Below, piece by piece: positions 9,155 through 17,920 of a stretch of 17,920 nucleotides of DNA. Position numbers and translations under genes: made by a program. Under the pieces are notes generated by a model. It was not told where the DNA came from. It saw only the letters and a program-made list of their open reading frames with translations, and searched no databases. The stretch is from Thermomucor indicae-seudaticae (Eukaryota > Mucoromycota > Mucoromycetes > Mucorales > Lichtheimiaceae), in contig JSYX01000306.1 of assembly GCA_000787465.1 (NCBI GenBank), positions 1-17,920 of the forward strand, in the 5' to 3' direction. Numbering within the stretch: the first letter of the stretch is position 1; each line of letters opens with the position of its first letter.

Positions 9155-9830
9155 GAACGTAAGGAAATGTCAAGCTCTGCGTTACACAGAACTTGGAAAT
9201 TTGACGAGAACAAGCAGATGAAAATTCCTCGCAGTAGTACTAGGTCAGTGACCAGCATAAAAGCAAACCTGATATAGTTATTAAACTGTATGCATGAGCT
9301 GTACTGTACAACTGAAATGATCCAATGGTCTATATGTCACTGCAACATAGGCAGCTTTAATCTGACGAGTTCAGGAAACGAGTCGCTTTGGCAACGATAC
9401 GGCTTCGATCAATCGTCATTCTCTTCACCGAGAAATCATACTCGACGTAAGGGAACGGTAGGTAGTATTGTTGATTTGCTACATACTTTATAGGCGAGCG
9501 ACCTCCATGCAGAGGGCCCGTTTATATTGGCGAACTCCTTTCTGTTGTGCCTGGACATGATTGACGTACACCTTTCTTTCAACAAATAATAAAGTCCATT
9601 TTTTCTCCTACAAGCATATCTTACCCGGATGATTTGCTTTGAATAGACGACTTCCAGATTGCACCAGCATGAATCGACAGAAATCCAGGAAAAGAACGTC
9701 GCACAACGACTCTGCTGTTCATCTGTTCAAACGGAGCTGATTGGATATAGGCTCCTAATTATAGCAGCAGTAAAAGGGAAGCACTCTTTTCTTTCTTTGC
9801 CAGGCACACACACCACTCCTTTGTCAAAAT
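9155..9830. promoter_or_regulatory. Divergent intergenic region, CCNC and S41 gene
   Basis: The 676 bp between divergent starts must hold both promoters. Nothing conserved is identified. A TATA-like TATATTGG sits near 9520 and an AATAATAAA string near 9585, and only short random frames occur. The leader just before the S41 start is pyrimidine-rich (9785-9803). Confidence 0.35.
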
Positions 9831-11899
9831 ATGAAATGGTTGTCGAGTAACCTCTTGGGTTACCAGGCAATAGCAGCCCTCTTCACTCTAGCAACAGCCG
9901 CAGTTGACAACGACCCATGCAAAGCCATTGCCGGTCGCACCACCGCCAGTTTCTCAGAAGCCAAAGCTTGTCTCGAGTATTTTCCGTTTAATCAGACCTT
10001 GGCCGACAAGACGATTGAGATTATACGCAAAGTGACCAGCGAGCTCTACGTTTTCAATGTAATAATAACTCTACTCTTTTTTCTCTCGACTCGCAGCCAT
10101 TGCGCTGACATGGATGTCGGTTAGGAAATTGCAGCCAATCCACCAAAGAAAGACGGGTTAGCCGTGGTACCTGTCAATATCTCTTTCGGTCTTAACGTCA
10201 TTCAACAACAACAATGGCCGTCGGATCGGGCATTCCAAGATGCCGTTGCGTTATTGCTCGACAAGGTCCAAGACGCCCACCTGGTAAAGTTTCCTCTCTC
10301 TCTATATATGTACAAAGCATGATAGAACACGACAGCAAACTAAAACTCGCTCCAACCAAAAAGGTATACTCGCCGTTCTGTTATCGCCAGTTCATCTTTT
10401 GGCAACCGATCCAGCTCAACTCGTTGATCCGCAACCAACGGCTCGTGGTCAACGTGGCGTACGTCAAGGACGACGTGTGGCCCGAAGCGCAGTCGTCGTG
10501 GGTCGGGTGTGAAGTGACGCACATTGACGACCGCGACGCGCTCGACATGGTGGTCGACTACGCCGTCAACAACAACGGCGAGAGCAAAGACGTCAACACG
10601 TGCTACAACAACATCATGAACACCAAGAGCTATTTCCACGGGTGGGACGACGGCGCCGATGATCTGGGCTACCATCGGTTCTTGCCAGCCCAGGAATACC
10701 ACGCTTACACCCTGCGATGCCCGAAAAACGGCACGCGCCCGACGGACGAAGACTATGACGCGCCGTTCACGGTCAACGTGCCCTGGGTGGCCCAGGTCCC
10801 GCAGGGCTTTGATGATGCAGCGTCCTACTGGCAGCGCTACTGCCAATCCAGCTACTACGCCTCTTCTCTCAAACGCGACGCGGATGCGTGGACAGACGAG
10901 ATCAAGGCCATCCACGAGGGCCAGGCGTTTGACCTCGCCGTGCCTTCCGATGACGACGGGAACGGCAAAGGCCGCTACGTCGAGTTCATCGAGCTCGACA
11001 GCCACGTCGGCGTCATTGACATCCAGAGCTTCTCGATCGCACCCCAGGACCGCCTCGAATTCGTAAAGAACTTTACCCAGGGTCTGGAGCATTTCCAGGC
11101 CCACGGCATCCAGAAGATCATCCTGGACCTGTCCAAGAACGGTGGCGGCGACGCCTGTGCAGGGGAGTTCATTATCAATTCCTTCTTCAACTCGACCCCG
11201 GACTACCTCTCGGACGTCAAGTATTCGCCCTTTCTCGAACGCGTGGTCAAGAAGGCGTACGAGCGACAGGCCACCAAGTGGATCGATTATCACGCTTTGT
11301 CGCCCGAGTATAAAGGCGCCGAATGGTTCACGGAGACGGTGACGTATGAGCGCGGTGGACAGCCGGTCCGGTTCTCGCAACCCGTCGCGCTGAGCTGCGA
11401 CGCATGGAACGCTGGCATCGAAAACCAGACATTCGTCAATACCCGGTGGAAGGCTTCGGACTTGCTGATTCTGTCGGACGGCCGGTGCGGATCGACGTGC
11501 GCCATCGTCGCGTCGCGTCTGCGCCTGTCGCACAAGGTGCCTGCCATGGGCTTTGGCGGAATCCGGGGCAACAGCATGCAGTACGCTTCGTTCCCGGGCG
11601 GCGAAAGCGAACGGCTGTCGGGCTTCTTGATGGATCTGCAAAGCCTGGGCTTGCAGGATGACCCGGACGCTCCCACTCCCTTTCCGGAACGCGCAGACAT
11701 GGGTTGGACTTTCCGCGAAGTCTATCGACCGATCCCCAGCAAACAAGACGTCGGCAACCAGGATTACTTGCTCGAATACAGCGTCAACAATGCGGATTGT
11801 CGTCTGTACTTTGATGATGAAAATGCAGACGACGTAGAGGCCCTTTGGAAACAGGTTGCCAAAGTCCTTTTGGATGGCGAATGTCCATTGCAAGAGTAG
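9831..11899 (+). CDS. Secreted S41-family (CPAF-like) serine protease homologue
   Basis: Three exons (9831-10058, 10125-10283, 10364-11899) give 640 residues. Residues 1 to about 23 (MKWLSSNLLG...LATAA) form a signal peptide, so the protein should be secreted. Many cysteines and NxS/T sites fit an extracellular location. The part coded by exon 3 begins VYSPFCYRQFIFWQP. It later shows the tail-specific-protease core: IGVIDIQSF-like strand VGVIDIQSFSI, then IILDLSKNGGGDACAG (about 378-393), then LLILSDGRCGSTCAIVASRL with the likely nucleophile Ser506, then GFGGIRGNSMQY. This matches the fungal 'peptidase S41 family' proteins with CPAF-like architecture; their substrates are mostly unknown. Activity is inferred only from the GSTCA motif. 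Introns are 66 and 80 nt. Exon 3 is markedly GC-rich compared with its flanks, and by codon bias its reverse strand is also open. Confidence 0.88.
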
Positions 11900-11985
11900 T
11901 AGTACCTATTACCAACTGTACCATACCTCGTGCCCCCCTTTTCTCGTTCTGTTATATTCTATACATAAAAACATTTGTCTTTCTT

Positions 11986-12245
11986 CTATTCACGATCCTT
12001 CCACTCTTGAGAGACGGCTAAATTGACATCCTCCACATTATATGCCGGGTTTGCTTAAAAGACGCCGCTTGATGAATGTCGAATCCATTCATACATGGTC
12101 AAGATGCGGGAAACTCACCACAGTACGTTTCGAACAAAGATTTCCGTAAACCTTTTGTTTAATGGCTGCTCTAGGCTTCAATTGTTCTTGACCGCTACAA
12201 CTCACTATTGTAATAAGCACGTATAAAAATCGAATTGGAGCCCAT
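11986..12245 (-). CDS. Three-exon micro-gene, 46-residue protein of unknown function
   Basis: I do not recognise this protein. Exons at 12245-12206, 12151-12119 and 12053-11986 join through introns of 54 and 65 nt that both start GTGAGT and end AAG, keeping one frame across two phase-1 junctions. The product begins MGSNSIFIRAYYNSLRKSLF, continues with a TYCANPAYNVEDVN part and ends AVSQEWKDRE. It is amphipathic at the start and acidic at the end, with no clear membrane span. Size and composition would suit a small mitochondrial or complex-associated subunit, but that is a guess. An acceptor-like TTGCTTAG upstream (about 12289) allows an extra 5' exon. It converges on the S41 gene with 86 bp between stops. 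No single uninterrupted ORF longer than 60 codons covers it. Confidence 0.5.
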
Positions 12246-12504
12246 TACTCTATTTGTTCTCAGATTACTATGTGTTGAACTGAAGGCCTAAGCAAGGAAT
12301 ACTAATGTCTATCAAACTTCAATGGCTTCGTGGTGTCCAGTAACAGACCGGGATCCTCTTTCAGGTTTGAGTAGTTAAAACTGTATATGGGCGCTTCTTT
12401 CCTTGCTGGAAAACAATGCAGACATAGAACACACTCATATTACATGACAGCAAAGCTGATAAACGCGCTAGTTTCGAGACGAATCTTAATGTTTATTTAC
12501 ATTA
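12246..12504. other. Spacer between micro-gene and MMTAG2
   Basis: About 260 bp holding the MMTAG2 3' end and the leader of the micro-gene. No other feature is seen. Confidence 0.4.
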
Positions 12505-13592
12505 CTAGCGATAAGAGTCTCTTTCCAGATGCCTTCGTGGAGACCGTGACACCCTTCTACGTCGTGGAGATGGTGAGATTGACCTTTCCCTTCTACGTCG
12601 TGGGGATGGTGAGATTGTCCTTTCTCTTTTTCGCCTTGGAGATGGTGACACTGTCCTGTCTCTTCTACGTCGCGGAGATGGTGACACTGTCCTGTCTCTT
12701 CTACGTCGTGGAGACCGTGACACTCTTCTACGTCGCGGAGTTGGTGAGATTGACCTATCTCTTCTAAGTCGTGGAGGCGGCGACACCGACCTATCTCTTT
12801 TACGTCGTGGAGATGGCGAGATGGATCTGTCTCGTTTACGCTCACGCGACTTTTTCTCTTTGCGATGTTTCTTTTTCTTTTTATGCTTTTTCCTTATTTC
12901 CCTGTCTCCGTCGTCGTCCTCCTGCTGGTGTCGTTCTTGCGGTGGTTGTTGTTGTTGTGAATGAACCATGGTGGTTGCTGCTGCTGAGGACGACGACGAA
13001 GAAGAAGAAGAAGCAGCACCGGGATTCATGTACTCGACCGTACTAGACGGCGCAGCAGCAGCAGCAGCGGTGGCCATCAACCGATTCGATTTGCCATATC
13101 CCAACCCTTTCTCGGCTTCTTCTTCATCCTCTGAAGACGTGTCCTGGTTCCGTTTCAACGCATGCCGTAGTTCTTCTTGCGTCACGTTACTCTCTACTTT
13201 CTTTCGCTTCTTGACTCCCAAGGCCACCGCCATCGCTTCGGCTTCGGCCTCCTTGATTCGTGCCAACTCTTCGGCTTCGGCCTTCTTTTGCGTATCGCCT
13301 TTTTTGGCCTTGGCATACCACTGTAAATCCTTGCCTGATATATCATCATACAATGAGCTTCTTTTCGTAGAACCGATCAGTTCAACTACACGAAAAACCT
13401 TTCTGCCATCGGCCGACGGGTGCCATGATCGAATGACCGAGATAGTACTCGCGATACTTGTCTTCCTTTACATCTTCCCAGCTAAATTGATCTTTACCGC
13501 CACGTACACCTAATTTCCTGCCAATCGTCAATGATCCGCATTTAGTTAAACTCTTTCTAATCGAACTTGCCTCCTCTTGATGGGTGGAACAT
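12505..13592 (-). CDS. MMTAG2: MMTAG2 (C1orf35) family protein with RS-repeat tail
   Basis: Three exons (13592-13571, 13509-13399, 13334-12505) give 320 residues. The N-terminus [20 protein letters not shown], then [20 protein letters not shown] and QWYAKAK, is nearly colinear with human MMTAG2, so the family (Pfam MMtag) is firm although its role is poorly known. After a charged region come low-complexity Ala, Ser and Gln tracts (residues about 132-176) and a [14 protein letters not shown] basic block. Residues 207-320 form an arginine/serine domain of repeated [15 protein letters not shown] units, as in splicing factors. Nuclear, RNA-processing function is inferred from that tail. Intron 1 (13570-13510, 61 nt) has a GC donor, GAG|GCAAGT; intron 2 is GT-AG with a weak GTTTTT donor. 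It lies 166 bp downstream of NOL10 on the same strand. Confidence 0.88.
12508..12843 (-). repeat. RS-domain coding minisatellite
   Basis: The tandem units are mostly 36 nt (12 codons, R-R-x-R-[DE]-R-[ST]-[IV]-S-P-[ST]-P), interspersed with two 27-nt units coding RRRVSRSPR. All unit lengths are multiples of three, so copy-number change would keep the frame. Copies differ slightly in sequence. Confidence 0.8.
13510..13570 (-). other. GC-AG intron in MMTAG2
   Basis: Read on the minus strand, GGAG|GCAAGTTCG ... GAAATTAG|GT. Splicing restores [12 protein letters not shown], matching human SRGGVRGGQDQF at the exact residue. An in-frame TAG follows within the intron, so the junction is required, and no GT donor keeps the frame. 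Confidence 0.85.
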
Positions 13593-13758
13593 GTTGGTTG
13601 CAAGTACGTAACAAAAGAGAGGGTTATTTCAACACCCGACTTAATGCTGCTTGCGGTTTTTTTACGATCAAAAAAGACGGAAAATGCTGCTTCTTTTTAT
13701 GACAAAAATAACAAGTGTATATATACATGCTAAAGGATGACGATATATAATAAAGAAA
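13593..13758. other. NOL10 to MMTAG2 spacer
   Basis: These 166 bp hold the NOL10 3' end and the MMTAG2 promoter on the minus strand. There is no clear TATA box or other motif. Confidence 0.35.
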
Positions 13759-15648
13759 CTAATGCTTTTTGCGATTCTTTGCTTTTTGTGGTGTAAATGA
13801 CATTTCCATACCACCCATAGCAGTACGTGAAACACGGTTGACCTCGGCCTTGCGCTTGGACTCTTTGGACTGCACCCTTGAGCCCAACGACTTGTAATTC
13901 TTTTCCTCCTCTTCGTCCGACGATGCCATCTCCACCACTCTTTTGGACTGCAGCGCAGGATGTAAGAGCTGATACTCTTGCGATTCTTCGTCGATCTGGA
14001 AATCCGGATCCGCAAACATGTCTCTGAAACGCTCATCCACCAACGGATTGCTCGCAGTCGCAGACTTTTCTCCTTCTTTTTTCTGTTGCTGCTGCTGCTG
14101 CTGCTCCATGATCCGCTGCGCGATCTTCTTGTTGACAGCCGGTAACCGGTTCTTGGCACGAATACGCGACTCGCGCTCCTTCTCAATCTTCTCACGAACC
14201 TTTTGCTGCTTGTACTCTTCAAACGCAAACGGATTCGCAATCAACTTGGCCTTTTCATACAACCGCAAGTCGATAAAGAAGCCGTGCATGTACGCCTTCA
14301 ATACGTTCGTGCCAATCAGATGGTCCAGTCCCAGCATCGTAAGCTCTTTGCGCGTCACAAACTTGTACTCGTCGTACACATCCTTGTTCGGGTTCTCCTC
14401 CATCTCTTCCGTCAGGTTGTCCAAGAACGACGCCCATCGCGGCGCAGGCCCCAGTTGCGGAATGTAATACGCACCCATCTGGATCCCTTCCTGCGCCGTA
14501 AACAGTAACCCGCTGTTCTCAACCAGACACACGTCGTTGATATCCGTCTCGGGCTCAATCGACGTAAAGTGCTTGCCGTTCGCTCGGTCCCAGATCTTCA
14601 CAATCTTGCAGTCGGCCACCACAACTTTACTGCTGCCCGACGCCGTGTCATGGAAATGGATCGATTTGATCGGTAAGCCGTACTGGTGGTCTTTGCATAG
14701 GTAGGGCACGCTGGACCGCAAATCGTACAGCAGCGTATGCCCCGTCGTCGTGCCCACGGCCATCGTCAGCCCGTCCGACCGGAACTTTAACGCCGTCACT
14801 TGCAATGGCTCCTGCTGGTCGTCCAAACTCATCTGCGCAGGCACTTCAATCTGTGGCAGAAGCCCGACGCGCGCCCGTGACCGAGGATCCCACAGCTCGA
14901 CGGTGCCGTTGGCTGTACCGAATCCAAACAGCTGGTGCGCAGGGTTGATCTCGATGCAATTGATGCCCTCCGTAGCGTCCGTCTGGATCGAGTTGAGGAA
15001 GCGTCCCTGGTCGAGGTTCAGTCGATAGACTTCCTGTGTAGACGCGCCGACGAGCAGATCGCATGATGGAAAGTGGTATGCCAGATCACGACCGTACTTT
15101 GGGATACGCGTCCTGTAGTAAAATCCGCCCTGTGTGTGAAACTCGATCGATCGGTCAGCCTGCAACAAGACCATCTTTGTCCAGTCGTCCGACAAGATCT
15201 AAAAGGTCTATCTGTTAGCTATCTATTCTTGCATCAAGAAAAAGCAAAGAGACGCATGCCTCGAAATTGATATTCTCGGCATCAGTGTGGCGTTCAAACT
15301 TCATGGACATTTCGGCGTACTCGAACACCCGCATTTGGGGCTTGTACGTTCCTGTGGCGACGGCATACTTGCCATCGCGAGTCGTCTTGACACGAATCGA
15401 TGCCTCGGGGAATTCAAAATCCTGAATCAATTCAATGCGAGTCTTGTCCTCTTCGACTGTCCATCATTGCGAGAATAAGCATCGATCCTTTCATTAAACA
15501 AGAGGTGCGGGGGATTACCTTCATCTTTCTTCTTGCGCCCCTTGAGCTTCTTTTTTCGAGCTAACCAGTCAGGTACCGAGCGGGAACCCAGCCCTCCGGA
15601 CACTGTATAGATTTTAACATTGTTCGCATTCGTGACTCCAAGGACCAT
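13759..15648 (-). CDS. ENP2: Nucleolar WD40 protein NOL10/Enp2
   Basis: Three exons (15648-15519, 15456-15260, 15198-13759) give 588 residues, somewhat shorter than human NOL10 (688) or yeast Enp2 (707), mainly in the C-terminus. Conserved segments are NNVKIYTVSGG, SVPDWLARKKK, IELIQDFEFP, KYAVATGTYKP, FHTQGGFYYRTRIPKYGRD, FGFGTANGTVELWDPRSR, MAVGTTTGHTLLYDLRS, KDHQYGLPIKSIHFHD, YIPQLGPAPRWASFLDNLTE, KAYMHGFFIDLRLY and LVDERFRDMFADPDFQIDEE. The order is WD40 propeller, then NUC153-like motif, then basic tail ending AKNRKKH. Enp2 is a small-subunit processome factor needed for 18S rRNA maturation in the nucleolus. Intron 1 (62 nt) is GT-AG. Intron 2 (15259-15199) most simply has a GC donor, GAG|GCATGC, which gives FEILSDDW as in animals. 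A GT donor six bases further in would add Ala-Cys. Confidence 0.95.
15199..15259 (-). other. Probable GC-AG intron in NOL10
   Basis: The donor is GAG|GCATGC and the acceptor TTTTAG. The in-frame alternative, GTCTCT starting at 15253, is a poor donor and inserts two residues into the conserved FEILSDD. Both options keep frame, so transcript data decide. Confidence 0.5.
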
Positions 15649-15759
15649 GGCTTAATAATAATGAAAGAAGAAAGGGTTGGGTATTATGCAGTAATTCCTT
15701 CCCGACTTTGCACGAAAAGCCGTCACTCCACACAAGCCCATTCTTCTCTTGTTACTGAT

Positions 15760-15861
15760 GCACGATAAGGTGGCTCTTCATCAAAAGGTGTCATCACAGC
15801 ACCTGACAGTGTACGCAACTAAAACATGCGTAAGCGCTTCCTTGTTATCAATAAATCCGTA
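15760..15861. repeat. Direct repeat copy A
   Basis: This resembles copy B at the window end (about 17833-17920): GATAAGGxGGCTCTTCATC, ATCACAGCA, CTGACA, GTGTACGCAA, CTAAAACATG, and an identical TTCCTTGTTATCAATAAATC-CGT. Copy A has an extra 8 nt in the first half and about 6 more after CATG; copy B has a 4-nt and a 1-nt insertion. Confidence 0.75.
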
Positions 15862-15978
15862 ACCGAGAAATCCAATGGCAACTGTTGGCGTGAGGTGACC
15901 AATCGCATTCAACTGCCAAAACACCTCATGTGGTTCTTTCAAAATAAATCCAGATCTCAACGGCTCTTCGTTTGTCCC

Positions 15979-15984
15979 TTTATT
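15979..15984 (-). terminator. Poly(A) signal AATAAA for the 16004 exon
   Basis: AATAAA on the minus strand, about 20 nt past the stop codon at 16004-16006. Confidence 0.4.
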
Positions 15985-16003
15985 TTTTAACTTTCATATC
16001 TCT

Positions 16004-16175
16004 TTACCTAAACACATCAAGATCCCGTTTGATCGTGTAGTCTTCCCAAATGAGGGCACGGCGCAAAGTCTTATAGTCGACGGACGTACGCGGCTGCGGG
16101 AAGCGGCTCCGCAAACGGATACTTCCAAGTTGACGATACAGGTTGGCTTGCACTGGTTGCAGGCAGGAGCGAGCG
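16004..16175 (-). CDS. Probable terminal exon of an unrecognised gene
   Basis: I do not recognise the protein. On the minus strand one frame is open from about 16226 to a stop at 16004-16006. It reads QANLYRQLGSIRLRSRF, then PQPRTSVDYKTLRRALIWED, then YTIKRDLDVFR. A likely acceptor is CTGCAACCAG just before it; there is no in-frame ATG, so an upstream exon would be needed and was not found. An AATAAA signal follows the stop. The LYR tripeptide followed by basic residues and FP loosely recalls mitochondrial LYR-motif proteins, but the match is too short to claim the family. The upper boundary is approximate. Confidence 0.35.
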
Positions 16176-16408
16176 CAAACGTTGATTTGATATCCAGTGT
16201 AAGAAAAAAACAGGTTTAGACCTTGGATAATCTATCGCGTTTTTACGATAAACCCGACAACAATAATCTATTATTCTCTGCCTTTTCACCTACATTTCTC
16301 AAAGTACAACCAACCTTTGTGAGCATGGTCTTGGTTAGCTGTTTAGCTGATACGGATCGCTTATTTCCGAACGACAGCTTAACCTTTCCGTGCTTTGAAA
16401 GACCAACC

Positions 16409-17265
16409 ATGATGGATATTGACTCCAATGATTTCGACTATGGATATCGACGACACAGCTGCTACTCAAAGACAAATATCTTGAGATTAAATGATGTGGA
16501 GCCACCGCTAGCCCGACGACAACGCTTCGTTGATTTAGTTTCCAGTCGTGACAGCAGAACAATAACGAGACCATCGAGCGTGTTTCCCTATGCTAAATGA
16601 AGGCTATACGTATTCATAGGTGCGCTTTGATTGATCGATTTTCGGTCAACACGCTAATCAAAATGGTTATACAGTACCCGCGAGAGCGATATATCGACAG
16701 GGTCCGTGACGGAAAAATACGATCGTTATATCAAGTGGACATACGCCTGACAAAAGCAAATCCGTGATTGAAGAGGTCGATCGGTATATCGATATATCGC
16801 GCGAGCCTGCATATCAGGCGCTGTATAGAAAACACATTATTGAAAGGTGGTTTTCCTCCACTTGACAATCAGGTGTTCTTTTCAGAGTGTTTCAAGCTTG
16901 TATCTATAACCTGCACCCGGGACCCCACAAGTGAGTTTATGTAAACGTATCAAGTAACCTTATTTCGCTGATGTGGTTCGTCCAAACAAACGCATGGAAG
17001 AGAGAATTTGTTGGAGACGTTGTCAGCAGCTACGTGTTGACGACCATGGGCGGGGTATGTACGTAGGAAAAAGCTATGATCGAAGAAATGGAAGCGTCAC
17101 TGATTTAGCCCTTCCTTCCAGCAACTTTATATCCATGACCAAGTGATCCGCAAGCGACATAGCAGAAAAGAAACTTTATGGTACCTCAAGCGCTGGTATT
17201 TGCCAGAAACATCATTTATAAGCGACTTTATGATTGCGGTGACACAACCGGACCAGGTCTGTTAA
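16409..17265 (+). CDS. Candidate multi-exon gene, product unrecognised
   Basis: No family is recognised. The best-supported part is the 3' half. An exon at 16886-16930 (CTTTTCAG acceptor, GTGAGT donor; peptide VFQACIYNLHPGPHK) joins 17003-17054 (EFVGDVVSSYVLTTMGG). That joins 17122-17265 through a GTATGT..CTTCCTTCCAG intron; the last exon reads QLYIHDQVIRKRHSRKETLW, continues past LKRWYLPETSFISDFM and ends QPDQVC. Upstream, an exon ending at 16846 reads VDRYIDISREPAYQALYRKH. A possible first exon, 16409-16579, begins MMDIDSNDFDYG and could splice to 16675 (branch-like GCTAATC). Junctions at 16701-16776 are uncertain. The intron 16847-16885 would be only 39 nt; without it the frame meets a TGA. 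It could be a real fungal-specific gene or a decaying one. Confidence 0.45.
16675..16830. repeat. Cluster of CGATATATCG palindromes
   Basis: The 10-bp palindrome CGATATATCG occurs at 16687-16696 and 16790-16799. A partial CGATCGTTATATC lies between them and GGTATATCGATATATCG spans the second. All three frames look protein-like here, which complicates the exon call for the candidate gene. Confidence 0.5.
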
Positions 17266-17832
17266 GGTACGACAGGAGGAGACCGTGGACGAAAGGTCAA
17301 GTGCTGCGTTGATGATGAAAATAATATCTTCAGTCTGCTTTGACTTTGAACGTGTGTGCTTTTAATGAGAGAGAGAGAGGCTAGTCTAGTTTCTAACTTT
17401 TGCGCAAAAGATCACCGTACAAATTGTTTATTCCTTAAAAACATGCTTCAATCATGACGCTCCCATCGTAAGAATTTAGCTTGTCATGCGGTTTGTTCAC
17501 GAAGCTCACAGTTTGCTACATGGATTTGGGATAGGGACCTCGCGCGGAACAAAAAGACGAAGTCTACATGCAAACAAACGGAGAGAATCACTCAGAAGAA
17601 ATGAAAGACTTGGAGGACCAAGTCCATTGTTACGAATGCCCTTTCTCTGGATTGTAATGAAGCACGCAAAGAAGGAATTAGAGCGAACAGTAGATTCAGA
17701 GAGCGGCCTTGATCGTCCATTAGAGCACAAACGAATCGAATTTTTTCATGAACAAAGACTCTTTCTTGTATCTCTATACACTTGTTGCGTCCAAGTTGAA
17801 GCACCACCGGTCTCCATTTAGACATATGATTA
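17266..17832. other. Downstream stretch with exon-like frames, unresolved
   Basis: No gene can be closed. One plus-strand frame at about 17534-17657 reads EQKDEVYMQTNGENHSEEMK, then DLEDQVHCYECPFSGL, before a stop, preceded by an acceptor-like TGGGATAG. A different frame continues KHAKKELERTVDSESG from about 17660. The minus strand is also open (17592-17825). A (GA) run lies near 17368-17379. Confidence 0.25.
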
Positions 17833-17920
17833 AGCGATAAGGCGGCTCTTCATCCATCACAGCATCTGACAACAAGTGTACGCAAACTAAAACATGTTTC
17901 CTTGTTATCAATAAATCCGT
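17833..17920. repeat. Direct repeat copy B, cut by window end
   Basis: The partner of the 15760-15861 copy in the same orientation. The identity includes the last base of the window, so the repeat probably continues beyond it. Confidence 0.75.

Noticed and set aside
10340..11893. A 517-codon open frame antisense to the S41 protease exon
   Set aside because: It mirrors the GC-rich, codon-biased exon on the other strand, has no recognisable motif, and the sense strand carries clear S41 motifs and signal peptide. It is a shadow frame.
12387..13513. Plus-strand frames opposite MMTAG2
   Set aside because: Repetitive translations caused by the RS and Ser/Ala repeats on the other strand.

Overview
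The window looks like nuclear DNA of an early-diverging, probably Mucoromycota (Mucorales-like) fungus. It has compact protein genes with many short introns (54-80 nt, GT..AG with weak 3' pyrimidine tracts), eukaryote-only gene families, and AT-rich intergenic DNA. No bacterial operons, Shine-Dalgarno sites or CRISPR arrays are visible. The lineage call is inference; the gene calls rest on conserved motifs and on splice junctions worked out by hand.

Layout. Positions 1-4352 form a gene-poor, AT-rich block. It holds two probable non-autonomous DNA transposon remnants with TAGGG termini (291-1092 and 1380-1924) and several fold-back sequences. Positions 4353-9154 are a tight gene block: TEN1 (-, telomere capping), diverging by 92 bp from TSR4/PDCD2 (+, ribosomal protein chaperone), then TAL1 (+, transaldolase), converging within 17 bp on SWI5 (-, recombination mediator), with CCNC (-, Mediator cyclin C) 90 bp upstream of SWI5. 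After a 676 bp divergent spacer comes a secreted S41-family protease-like gene (9831-11899, +). A three-exon micro-gene for a 46-residue protein (11986-12245, -) converges on it. Then come MMTAG2 (12505-13592, -; RS-repeat tail) and NOL10/ENP2 (13759-15648, -; nucleolar WD40 protein).

Positions 15649-17920 have no recognisable gene, but two sets of spliced reading frames look coding: a minus-strand terminal exon (16004-about 16175) and a multi-exon plus-strand gene (about 16409-17265). A diverged direct repeat of about 100 bp lies at 15760-15861 and again at the window end.

The recognised genes are housekeeping: telomere and recombination (TEN1, SWI5), ribosome assembly (TSR4, ENP2), RNA processing (MMTAG2), transcription (CCNC), and pentose phosphate metabolism (TAL1). 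I see no sign that they form one pathway. The most notable observations are: two clear GC-AG introns and one probable (of 22 inferred in the recognised genes and the micro-gene); a short fungal TEN1; the intron-split SWI5 and 46-aa genes, which single-frame ORF finding misses; and the hAT-like elements.
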